From positions 983,001 to 1,047,000 of the forward strand of contig OZ024843.1 in the NCBI GenBank assembly GCA_964017145.1: a stretch of 64,000 nt of DNA, in the 5' to 3' direction. Source of the stretch: Agrocybe praecox. Taxonomy: Eukaryota > Basidiomycota > Agaricomycetes > Agaricales > Agrocybaceae. Position numbers and translations under genes: made by a program. Numbering within the stretch: the stretch's first letter is position 1; every line of letters begins with the position of its first letter. This document shows, one piece after another, positions 31,746 to 42,176 of this stretch. Below the pieces are notes generated by a model, which had not been told where the DNA came from, made no database searches, and worked only from the letters and a program-made list of their open reading frames with translations.

Positions 31746-32722
31746 AGGGGCAGGTGTTAACCAAATGTGATCCTTCTCTCTGTCCTTTTTATGTGTGCTG
31801 TTACGACTGTAATTGGGCGAGGCGGAGAATGCCAAATCTATGTATAAAGTGCAATCTTATTCCTCCCTTCTCATCTCGAGTACAGCCTTGGTTCAGTGCT
31901 TTGGACTGGGTTTTCAACACCCATGATTATGCTGATGCTGATTCTCTGCGATGTTTACGTTTCATACGCTCGCAACTTTGTTGGTATCTGTGCACTAGGG
32001 ACAGCGAGTGTAGGTGATACGTGATTTTGCTGATGCGCACAGCATAGGTTCTCGAACCAAATATACACAGCAGGCAGTGTTCCAAGAGTAAAGTTTTGTT
32101 TCGCACCTATCAGAGATGCACAGAGTCGACATGCCTTTGATTAAGATACGTTGAGCGTGGTCATATATGACATGATGTAGAGGCATGCCATATTCCTTGT
32201 GAGTCAAGCCGTTAGTCTAGCAAGCACCTTCAACAATATCTCCAACCGATATGGCAGATCTTTGATCATCCCTCAAGGATGGACATGAGCGCAGGCTGAC
32301 GTTGGAGCAGTCCAGTATTTAGCTGGATGGCATAGCTGTGCTCGGAAGCGCGTCGAGAAGACTCGCACGATGGCAGTAGTGGTCAAAGGATGGAATTGGA
32401 TTCGACCATGGACGCGTCGTTGGCATACATGTAATGGATCTAATCTAATCTAGAGTACGGATCGGGCAGTAGGTCAGACTGCACTGCCACAACGTGCACT
32501 GTGCACAGTACATTGTTCAACTAAGCCCGAACATGAGAGGAACACCTACCACTTACGCAAGGCTTTTGACATACCCTCAGAGTAAAAGATAGAGACTCTC
32601 CAATTCAGCCTACCCAAACGTCAGGGCGATGGATATCGCAAACTGTACTGATTACGCCTTGCCAGCAGCCGGAACAAGAACGTGAATGTCTTTATTAGCT
32701 CATGATAAAGGTATCACGCTTA
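31746..32722. other. Upstream region of the 31.7-kb membrane protein gene
   Basis: 977 bp with no recognised gene; TCTAATC repeats near 32437. It ends at the TA that flanks the MITE. Confidence 0.5.
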
Positions 32723-33244
32723 CGGTGTCCGGGAGCGACATGGTTAAAATTCACATTTTAATTTTTGATTGCAACTTTTCGCTTGTTGTCAGCACACCAT
32801 GTCATTCGACTTCTGGAGGGTTTCTTCGTCATTTTGCTCCCCTACGCTCTATATATCTTACCATAAGGCAAATAGAATGTTCGTCCGGCAGGTTCACGCC
32901 CAAACTGAGCTTTGGATTCTGTCTCGGACGGCCAGCAAAGTAATGCCGTCTGCGAGCGCACAGTGAGCGTGGATTGATGCGCGTGCTGATGCGTTTATCG
33001 GACATTGCCGAAAAACATTCTAAACGCGCAAAATGTTGGTAAAAGTGAGCGCAACTGAATTGAGAGATGGTATATAAGGCTGTGGTGTGTCTATTGTATG
33101 CCTTTGCACTGTAGTAGGTCAGTTTACGGTACCAGAGGGTAGATTAGAGTAGCGGAAAAGCCAACATCATGTGATGGTCAACAAGCGAAATTCGAATAGT
33201 TACAATCAAAATGTGAATTTTAACCATGTCGCTCCCGGACACCG
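32723..33244. mobile_element. MITE with ~65-bp terminal inverted repeats and TA target duplication
   Basis: A 522-bp element. The left end CGGTGTCCGGGAGCGACATG... matches the reverse complement of the right end perfectly for 37 bp, then continues with small gaps to about 65 bp, including TTCGCTTGTTG on both sides. The ends are flanked by TA (32721-32722 and 33245-33246), as produced by Tc1/mariner transposases. No transposase frame lies inside, so it must have moved with a transposase encoded elsewhere. The outer 37 bp are still identical, suggesting limited age. Confidence 0.88.
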
Positions 33245-33325
33245 TACACGCTGACGAGTTCCAAGGAGTTTATACCGTGTATGTGAAAATTTGAAAATTT
33301 AGCGCCAGCATTATAATACGTTCAC

Positions 33326-33473
33326 TATGGCGGTCAAAGTGGGTAAAAATAAAAAGCGAACTTGGACCTTCGGCATTTCCGACCCAAATTATGCCCTTAT
33401 TTGTATGCTCAGTTTGGATTGAAAAATATGGTCGCTTTTTATGTTTTTGTCTCAAACTTTAATGAAATGAGCC
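33326..33473 (+). repeat. Dispersed repeat, copy 2
   Basis: Shares TATGGCGGTCAAAGTGGG, ATAAAAAGCGA, CATTTCCGACC and TTTTTGTCTCAAA, in order, with 29668-29797. Within this copy ATAAAAAGCGA recurs in inverted form (TCGCTTTTTAT) near 33431. Confidence 0.7.
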
Positions 33474-33537
33474 AACTGTCGCTAAAAATTTTCTGCGCCT
33501 CAAGCTCAAGTTTCTGTCGCACATTATCCATGTACTT

Positions 33538-33568
33538 ATTGGTGTTTCTAGTCACTAGAAACACCAAT
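33538..33568. repeat. Perfect 31-bp palindrome
   Basis: Arms ATTGGTGTTTCTAGT and ACTAGAAACACCAAT are exact reverse complements around a single C. Confidence 0.95.
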
Positions 33569-33788
33569 GGATTTTACACCAGTCATGCCAGTGGCTTTTG
33601 GTCGCCTAGTATGAGGGTGTATTCATGGACCAGACTATACAGCCTTTCATGACAAACATATAGGAGAGTCTCGGGTCCGCGGAATTTGGGTTTCTGCATA
33701 TGCAAAAACTTGTACACACTCTGGTTATTCTTGTAAGTTGAACGTCCTGCCAAGGGCGTATATCGTAATTCTTTGACGCTTCAGAGGA

Positions 33789-33795
33789 TATAAAG
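33789..33795 (+). promoter_or_regulatory. TATA box of the SnoaL-like gene
   Basis: TATAAAG, 78 bp before the ATG at 33874. Confidence 0.5.
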
Positions 33796-33873
33796 CCACC
33801 ATGTTGCCACATAACTTATTATCGAATCCCCAGTCCCAACTGTTCTCCAACAAGCCCCAATTATACTAGGAGA

Positions 33874-34439
33874 ATGCGCTCGATATTCAGCATCTTTTAC
33901 GCCTCTTTCCTTGCTCTGCTCGCCGTAGCCGTAGCTACATCCTCCGAAAAGTTTCCGCCAAAAGTATGCAACAACAAGGAACGAGGACCCGATCTCGAAG
34001 CCAAACAGCAGGCCGCTCTTGCGGACTTTGCGCACCTTTACGTGGACCTTCAAGACGTGCAAACTGCGTTCGATAGATGGGTTCCAGGGTAAGTATCCCT
34101 TATTCGAGCGTTCAACTCGTAAGATCTTTAAGGGCCATAAAATTGATTACTTTCATCCACAGACAATATATCCAACACAATCCTAACGCGGCACAAGGTC
34201 GCGATGCTGCGATTGCCATCCTTACTGCTGGTTTTGCTGATCCTCAAGTACTCTCGACGAACAAGACAGCTTTCGCTGGCCAGGGATTCGGCGCGGTTCA
34301 TTTTAAGCTTACTTTGAACCCTACCACAGTTTTCGCAGTAGTTGACATGTTCAGGTTCCAGGGGACATGTATCGTCGAGCATTGGGACGTACTGCAGCAG
34401 ATATTTGGGAATGAGACCAACCCAATTGCTTTCTTCTGA
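33874..34439 (+). CDS. Secreted SnoaL-like (NTF2-fold) protein
   Basis: Two exons, 33874-34088 and 34163-34439, encode 163 residues. The N-terminus MRSIFSIFYASFLALLAVAV is a clear signal peptide, with cleavage likely after VATS. The mature part carries the SnoaL-like helix ADFAHLYVDLQDVQTAFDRW, then YIQHNPNAAQGRDAAIAIL; the YIQHNP..xxGR pattern is characteristic of SnoaL-like cyclase/isomerase relatives. The last strands are VFAVVDMFRFQGTCIVEHWD and the end is a helix with NETNP. In this family the Asp/His pair can act in acid-base catalysis, but many fungal secreted members have no known reaction. A poly-A run follows 18 bp after the stop. Exported small NTF2-fold proteins are common in mushrooms; substrate unknown. 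Confidence 0.82.
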
Positions 34440-34635
34440 ATCCTGATGCACGCAAAAAAAAAAAAAAAAAAGATTAATTGCAAACCCGACAAATTCTCCT
34501 AAATATACATGTATACGGTTTACAAACAATGCCATACTTATACATGGCGATGTGCGACCCAGTACATTAAAGAGGTCACTGCCGCTCCATTGGTGCGTAC
34601 GGTAGGAATGAGCTCTCCTTAAAAACAGTATCATG

Positions 34636-36200
34636 TTATGGCGCCTTGGATCCAGATATACTTTCAAGCTCTATACTGGGTGGGGCACCCATGGCGACGC
34701 CTGAAAATCGAGGAAGCTCAACGACTCTACAGTTGCTGACCAACCGAAGATTCAGAACGAATCGCTGCCCGCCAACATTCAAGAGACAACTATTAAATCT
34801 AATAAAACGATGAAAACACTCGTAAGTTGAAAATATCGTGATCCAACGCAGGAAAGCTGGTAAATAAAAATAGAAACGCACGTAACAGCCAACATATTGT
34901 ACGGCGTGTCCCAGAATACTCTCCTGTTGCGTTACAATAATATGTTAGAACGGAAGCACCGATTTAAATTGACCAGTTCACCGGATGCAAATAACGAAAA
35001 TAACGTACCACACGATGATGCTAAATACATGTGAAATCGTGGCAAACTACGTGGCCAGGGTAAATCTCTGCTTTTGAAATATGAGACAGACATACGAATA
35101 CATACCAGAATGTAGAGAAAAGCTTCCGGTAACTCATTAGCAAATTATGATGAAAGGCTAACTATGTCAATGGCATACCTGAACGACATAACCTCCGCGG
35201 AAGTGGCCCCAGTCCGCGAAATCCTGGGTTGATCCCGGCATAATGACGATAGATTATCGTAATGGTAAATGTAAAGGTTATGTACTCCAAGAATAGACTT
35301 GAGGACAAACTTGTGGGCTTCTTTGCGCTATGATAGATTCGACGAGGACCTTGACTAACCTTGCAAGCCAGGCATACCACTGATTACAATCGTACACATG
35401 CTAATTGTTAGCCTTTGTGTCGTAAGGAAAGAATAGTAACGAACCAATGGTTCTTGTACCACGCTTACACTCAGTACCAACGCAAAGTGTGCAAACTATC
35501 AAGGGACTTACCAGCAGCGAATGAAATACACGTCCCTTGCAAATTTATAATGAATGAACCTAGAGAGGAGAAGTATGTTATTAAATTTGAAGAAAGATAA
35601 CGAAAGATAGATATTAGACGAGCCTGAAGCAGTGATCGCAGCATATATGATGAGGGCAATGCATGCGAGTGCGTAAAACATATACATAACGCCCAAAGCC
35701 ACTATCGTCCGTGGCTGTCGATTACAAATGGCCCATGTTCGCAACAAGACCAGCACTAGTTAGAAAGATTTTGACTTTCAAGTGGACAGGACAAAATACG
35801 CTACGCCATGACATACCATGAACGGAGGCTGTTGTCAGGAAGACAACGACGCCATAAACAATGATGTAATACACGCAACGCTAGGGTTCAAAATTGTCAG
35901 GCTTTTGTGTACTTTCCAGAGAGAAACATTCTCACTCGTTGAGAATTAGTCTGCAACGCTCCAGTAAAATTTATGATCATCGAAAACTGAGAAGCTAGGT
36001 TGACATATCGGTTGGCGAGGAAGACGACTTTGGTAGGAGTCCGTTTGGAGGGCCAAACATATTCCACCTTGTCTAGAATTTAATGCTCCGCAAAGGTGAT
36101 TTTGTATTCCAAACGCGCACCTCCTCCCCGAACGTTAAGATCCAGTCATACGCCAGGATAATAACACCAGCCAAAGCAACACGACTGCAAAAAAAAACTC
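34636..36200 (-). CDS. DUF6533-type seven-helix membrane protein (splicing partly resolved)
   Basis: Receptor-like membrane protein typical of Agaricomycetes. Well supported exons are 36184-36121 (RVALAGVIILAYDWILTFGE, the DUF6533 signature helix), 36067-35936 (WPSKRTPTKVVFLANRYVNL), 35880-35817 (CVYYIIVYGVVVFLTTASVH), 35755-35620 (LVLLRTWAICNRQPRTIVAL and the next helix) and probably 35559-35512. Further down, TSLSSSLFLEYITFTFTITI (about 35290) is a sixth helix, and RFVLNLRLVSN near 34750 matches the family's C-terminal motif before the stop at 34636. Exon limits between 35512 and 34850 and the first exon upstream of 36184 could not be fixed; a candidate upstream exon ends with YELEHTR near 36242. 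No stop within the assembled exons points to inactivation. Same class of gene as those at 6.4 kb and 30.5 kb but a different family. Confidence 0.72.
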
Positions 36201-36309
36201 GTGAGTTCGTTTTCAAATACGTCCACTATGAGTCTCACCGAGTATGTTCCAACTCGTACAAAAATTGTATGATCTGCGATAATGATAACGAAGCGGGCCT
36301 ATGGGAATG

Positions 36310-39203
36310 ATTCTAGGTAAACCTTCCGCTCACTTGAGAATAAGAATACATCAAAAACCCACAGTGTGGCCGCTAGGTGGTAAGATGAAGTACGGTTCAT
36401 GGTTCAAGGTCGGTACCGTCCCGCGATCTCGGTACGCAGCTATGAGGATAAGAAATGGAGGGGAGCAGAGAAGAGAACAGTGATTAGGACAGCAACATGT
36501 CGCGGGATTCCGATGTGCGACAGTATTTGAATAGTAGATGTCATTAGTCTTTTGAATAAAGGAGGAGCTCTACCCTCTGAGAAGTTGCCTGTCGTGATCC
36601 ATGATTGAGTGAACAACCCACTTCCTGCCGACAACAAGCATCAGTTGTTTACACAGGGCACAGGATCGAAGGCAAGGCTCTTAACATCTGCAACAGCACC
36701 CGAGGCATGCCGCACCACAAGCCACAAGCAGTCAATGGTAGCTCCCACCGACTCTCATATTACTCTTTTTAAGGACTTTTTCGGGGGGCGTCAGGTCAGG
36801 GTTGTAATTCCCTTCAACAGTTGCCAGGATCGACTGTATTCATTTCTATGGGACGCTTTCCAGAACGACAGGACTGCGTAACTTTTTGCACGAGCAGATA
36901 CTACGTGCGCGAGAGGGTCGGACAGAAGGCGAACGACCTATGTTTGCACGCCTGTCAAAATGAGGAGTAGATGAGGATAGCTCGGAACCGACGCTATAAA
37001 ATCAGCCCGAAAGTGAGTAGAAATTTTCTCTAGAAACAAATTTCGCTGGTGGGAACCAACTTAATTCCACTTCAACTCTATTCGCGACAAAGAAGTGAGC
37101 AACATTTTCCATCCATCATTGGCAGTTATATTTGCACATACTCCGATTCAGTGCACAGCAACCGCATATTCGAAGTATGTCAGATTATGCTTATAACACA
37201 GAAAGATTGGACAATAGTGAGATTCCGGGAGGAAAATCGCATGAATAACCGGTGATTGAGACGCGCGTCAAGTCTTCTTTTTACCTTTGGAAATACCAGT
37301 TTAAACCAGGCTGTCACTCCACACGTTCTCAGCCAGGTTCTGTGGCTCCAGATAGATGCCCCTTGTGACTGGGACGAAGGCAAGAGAGTTGCTGGGAAGG
37401 GTCGTCGCCAAAGTTCAAACTCAAACTTGACACTAAATACTGACTGGTAGGGCTCCTCAGCACAATTAGACCTATCAACCATTACATATATACTGGTGGC
37501 CTCTTATAAGAAAGTACTTCCAGGAAAAAAGGGACACATGCGTACGACTTTCATCTCCATCACCGGCGTCACTTGCGGTTTTCCCACTTCTCGTCCATTA
37601 AAAAACCGGACAGTGTTGCCAAGGGTCAGAGCCACTAAGAAAATTCATTCTAAAGCATGCAAAATAGGGAGAGAACGAACGTTGACTGAGTTCATGAAAG
37701 AAAGGAGTTTAGATGGACCAGCGCGGCAATTGACCGGGCCGCCTCAAGTCTACTGAGTCCCAACGGTCCATCAATCCTTCCCTAATTCGACTGATCCCCT
37801 AAGTCGATGGGAAGTGTCAGGAGGTGTCATGGCAAGCCGCTTCAATTTCAAAAAAAATTAAATAAAAAGAACAAGCAGCAAGCTACCAACTCTACAACTC
37901 ACAAGGATAACAATCACCCAAAATTCAGCCAAAACTCATTTTTTCCAGAATCCAATAAGCCCAAAAGGCAACCAGGGCCAATAGGCCATTTATATAGGAT
38001 AGGAGGAGGAAGATAGATACATATATGAGTCAATCGTTGCAACAGCAACCAAGCAAAATATCAAATTCGTGTGTATATGTACAATTAAACCGTATATGAT
38101 AATGTATATATATACAACAGTAACCAAGCTGCATTCGAAGAAGACTGGGATAAAATACAAAAGCAGATAAAATAAAAACCAACAACAAGCGCTATACAAA
38201 AAAAGAAAACATATGTACGTATGTATGTAATTGTATACGTGTTAATTACAATCATCATTATCATTATCATCATCATCATCATGATATACAAAAATTGAAA
38301 TTGATAGCGCAAAAAAGGGGGGGATGGGAATCCTATTACAAACCAAACCAGAGCAATACTTTTCTTTTGCAATACTACTACTGCCAGAATGTGGGTGCAT
38401 CATGTTATGGTAGGAGACAGTGATAACAAAACAAAACAAAAAACGGAACAAGGAAAAGGCTCGAAGGATTAGGGATAAGAGGAAAAAAACAAAACAAAAC
38501 AAAACAACAGGGCCAAGACAACGAGAAAGGAAGAAAGGGAAAATTTGAAATGGGTCCTGGATCCGAATTTGACTGTGCGGTTGCTTGTATGTAGGGAAAT
38601 GATGGGGGTCCATTAACACACCCAAAAAGAATGGAGACGAACCTGGAAGACCGAAGAAGGTCCAGGAACATCACAACAAATCGATAAGGGTTTCGGAGTC
38701 AAAATTTGATTCGCCAGGGAGAAAAGGGGGGGGAAAGAGAGAGATAGTGATAGTATATGAACGAACAGAACGACGAGAGGCGGTAACAAAACAAGAAGAC
38801 ACTATAGACTGAGCGATGGGGAAGAACAAAATCAGACAACTAATCGTAGAAAAAGATATTCGTAAAAATGCGGCCAAAGAAGGAATGGATGGTGAAACAT
38901 AATCAACGAAACAGATAGGATGCGAAGTGTATGATGTAGATACTATCCGAGAAAATGATTTGGGATTTAGGGTAAAGGGGAGACGGCGGACCAATCTCCC
39001 GTGAAAGATAACAAACAAAAAATGGGAGGAGCGAGTACCTATACAACTCCAACCGATAATAGAGTATGTGTGAGATTTAGCGTGGTGATGTAATATTTAG
39101 GAAAACAACAGAAAAGAAGGTGTGTTTAAAACTGAAAAAAAAGTTCGTTTCGTGCGTGTCGGACGCTGTGCAAAGATTGTCACTTCCCGAATGACCAAAC
39201 CAT
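36310..39203. other. Intergenic region including the NGR1-like 3' UTR
   Basis: 2.9 kb with no gene recognised. 38000-39203 is purine-rich on the plus strand (pyrimidine-rich on the transcript strand) and probably holds the 3' UTR of the RNA-binding protein gene. A TCATTA/TCATCA microsatellite lies at about 38250-38284. Confidence 0.5.
38250..38284. repeat. ATC-type trinucleotide microsatellite
   Basis: About eleven tandem TCA/TTA-type units, ending in five TCA repeats. Confidence 0.8.
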
Positions 39204-42176
39204 CTAGCTAGGAGGCCTGTTGGGTGCTGCGGAAGAGTCGGATGTCTTCCAGTGATCAATATCAAGACTAGCGAAGGTGTTGTTCAAGTCCTGGATACGA
39301 TCAAATTCTTGGTTCAGCAAAGCCATTTGGTCGCTGGACGGTCTCGAGATGGGTTGTTCGCCACGTCCAGGAGCGCGATTGATGGGCGTCGGGGGGTCTG
39401 AACTCTCAGCGAACGTGTAGCGACCTTCGCCTGATGAGCGCACAGTCGTCGGCGACAGCTTGCTAGGTCCCAAACTTTCCCTGTGCGTACTAATCTTGAG
39501 GTCCTGTTGCGATTGATAGGATCCAGGAACATGCCCGTGTGGATTCTTGAACTCCTGCTGGGACTGATAGAACCCAGGAACATACTTGGTATGAGGAAGC
39601 AAACTCTCCAGCCTAGACGGTTCACGCCTCGCGTCCGAAGTTGTGTAAATGCTATTGGGGTCCGGAGAGAATGGCGAGAAGGAAGACTGCGAGCGATGCA
39701 AATCAGGGCGAGCCTGGAAGAGATTGTTGTTGGATGTCCCATCATCCTTCTTATTATCGTCCCGACCACCTCCATATGTAAGAAGAGAATTCTCGAGCTC
39801 ACTGACATCTTGAGAGCTAGCGTTCCCATTTCCAGAGAAGTAATTCTGCGCGTTGAACTTTTGCAGAATTTGAAGAGCTTGGTCTTGCGTGATGCCTGTA
39901 TGGACAGGCAAGGGCTGATACTGCGCCTGAAGAGCAGCAGTCTGGGCAGCCTGAGCGGCGGCTTGCGCAGCTTTATCTGTAGATGCGTCAGATAACTATA
40001 CAATGAATAAAAGAACAAGAACTCACATTGACTCCTACCCCAACTCAACCTAATCCTACTTCCACCAATAGGGAATCCTTGCATCTTTTCGATCGCCTTC
40101 TCCGCATCTGCCTTGCGCACGAACTGAACGAAGCCACAGTGCTTCCCAACAGGTACCTTGACCTACAATTAAAAAAGGAAGATCAAATCGATGCGCTTGT
40201 GTGGCGTTGACGGTTACGTACATAATGAATATCCCCAAAGGGGGCGAAGAACGTCCTCAAGGTTTCCTCTGAGATCAGCGGCGACAATCCCCCAACAAAG
40301 ACTGTGGTGTTGTACGGGTCCGTCGAAGTCAGCTGTTCACCGTTTGGCCCAATCAGATTGCCCAGAATCGCCCTAGCTTGCGCGTGATGCTTCCAAGACT
40401 CTTCGGAAATCACATAACGTGGCGAAGACTCCTCTGCCTGCTGTGCCAAAGCCTGACGAAGCTGAGCCTCATGTTGATAGGAATTCATGCTCGTCATTTT
40501 CATGGGGCTGGTATCAACCACACCATATGGGCTCGTAAAATGGCTCATCCCGCTGTTGTAGACGGCGTTGACGCTGAGAATGTCATCCGAAGAGGTAACA
40601 AATCCGGAAGTAGCTAAGCTGTTGCTGGATCCAGAGCTCAGCGAGTTGTTCGAATGCGAGCCAGCGAAAGACGGCGCTCCAGGTGCCGGGGTCGCTCCGG
40701 TAATGATGGGCCCCGCCGCGGCAATAGGCGCCGATACACTTTTAGACTGTGTGGAAGTAGGTAGAGGCACAGCAATAGTGACTGGTTGATTTGTGCCATC
40801 GATACTCGCATGAGTAAGTGGAGGCGTGAAAGACACCTGTGGTAAGTCAAAGTTGGTTGCAGCTGTCGGAGCTTTAAACTTGGCGGTGGCAGGAGAGATG
40901 CGCACTGTTGGGGAAGGGAAGGCGTATAAATATATGCGCGTCACTTTATGCTGGAACAAGCTTACTTGGACGCGAAAGGCAGTACAAACCATGCATTTCA
41001 ATCAAAGCACGCTGTTGGTCAGCTTCGTCGGTGAAGCTGAAAATTTAGTTAGCATATACAGCGCATATATATGGTTCATCAAATCGAGACTTACCGGACG
41101 AAGCCATAGCCTCGCGAGACCCCCGTCAACGGGTCCAGCATGATTTTAGCGCTCTTGCAGCTCAGGAACGGTCTGATAAATTTAGGCTCTCTGTCATTAC
41201 GAAGACCTAAAACAGGATTACGGAAGACGGCCACCAAGTCGGAGTTGGATGTCTCGGGAGCCAAGTCACCCACGAAAATACTGTATTCCTTGGGGTATTG
41301 TTGCTGCTGTTGCTGTTGCTGTTGCTGACCAGTATGCTGCGCAGAGAGCGGCTGATGCAATGGAGTAACAGGAGGAAATGTAGCAGACATCGGAGAAGGA
41401 GAATTGACCGAAGACGCCCAGTTCATTACGAAGGGTTTCGCGGAATTAGGCATTGGCAATGGCCCGCCATTAACGCCTTTAGAGATCTGGGCGAGTATGG
41501 AAGCAGCGTGCGATGGCGAGGGGAAAGTCAAGAAGCAATAGCCAGGATTATTGGCCTGCTGTCCAGAAGTCGGATCTGGGGCGGGATGGGGAACCTTGAT
41601 GCTCGCCGGATCCCAATTCATGAGTTGACATACTTGTTTGGCGTATTCTTCGTCCATCCAAGGTTCGAGATCGCCCCACCAAAGTGTTGAGCGCGAGGCG
41701 TTGGAAGTTGGAATGCTAGCTGAAGCGGGGAGTTGTCTGTAAATAACGGAATCACGGTCTGTCTCGCTGGTAGAATGAGGATATGTAGCGCTGGGAGAAT
41801 TGTTGAGAAGGGCGGTAGGAGGGGAGGGAGGGGTCGGGCGAGGATTATGATGGTTGAAGGTAAGAAAAGGTGAAGGGGAAGACGAAAGAGCTATACTGGA
41901 GCTCGGATTGTGCCTATTTGGTCCTCCCTCTGACTGGTGGTGCCCATAGTCACGATGGTCCATCACTGAAGATCGCGCCAATGCACCTGGAAAATTATTT
42001 CCAGAAAATCCAAAAATTCCATTTCCTGCCCTTCTGTCTTGAGGACCGTTCATAGGAGAAAAGGTCTCTCCTCTGTAGGCACCGAGAGGGAGATCTCTCT
42101 CCTGAGACCGTGCATGAACACTCGATGCCAGTCCTGGAGGGTAATCGAAATCGTGTTGCTGGTCGTTCCGCGACAT
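39204..42176 (-). CDS. NGR1: Three-RRM RNA-binding protein, Ngr1/Nam8/TIA-1-like
   Basis: Post-transcriptional regulator binding mRNA. Five exons, 42176-41095, 41036-40990, 40904-40222, 40162-40027 and 39976-39204, encode 906 residues with consistent phases. RRM1 spans about 164-255 (STLWWGDLEPWMDEEYAK, the WxGDL form of RNP2 typical for this family). A 10-residue glutamine run (about 284-293) follows. RRM2 (about 298-376) starts YSIFVGDLAPETSNSDL, has an insert of about 20 residues before SAKIMLDPLTGVSRGYGFVRF, and spans exons 1-2. A 200-residue Ser/Pro/Ala-rich linker precedes RRM3 (about 578-652): TTVFVGGLSPLISEETLRTF, then CGFVQFVRKADAEKAI and IRLSWGRSQ. The long RRM2-RRM3 spacer is the Ngr1 rather than TIA-1 layout. 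The C-terminal tail is Gln/Ser-rich with a repeated GSYQSQQ/GFYQSQQ motif. In yeast Ngr1 promotes decay of selected transcripts; the target here is unknown. Confidence 0.88.
41304..41333 (-). repeat. CAG/CAA repeat encoding a glutamine run
   Basis: About ten glutamine codons between RRM1 and RRM2, mixed CAG and CAA; likely length-variable between strains. Confidence 0.85.

Larger units (their letters stand above)
33245..33873. other. Region between the MITE and the SnoaL-like gene
   Basis: Contains dispersed repeat copy 2, a perfect 31-bp palindrome and the promoter of the SnoaL-like gene; no other gene seen. Confidence 0.55.
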
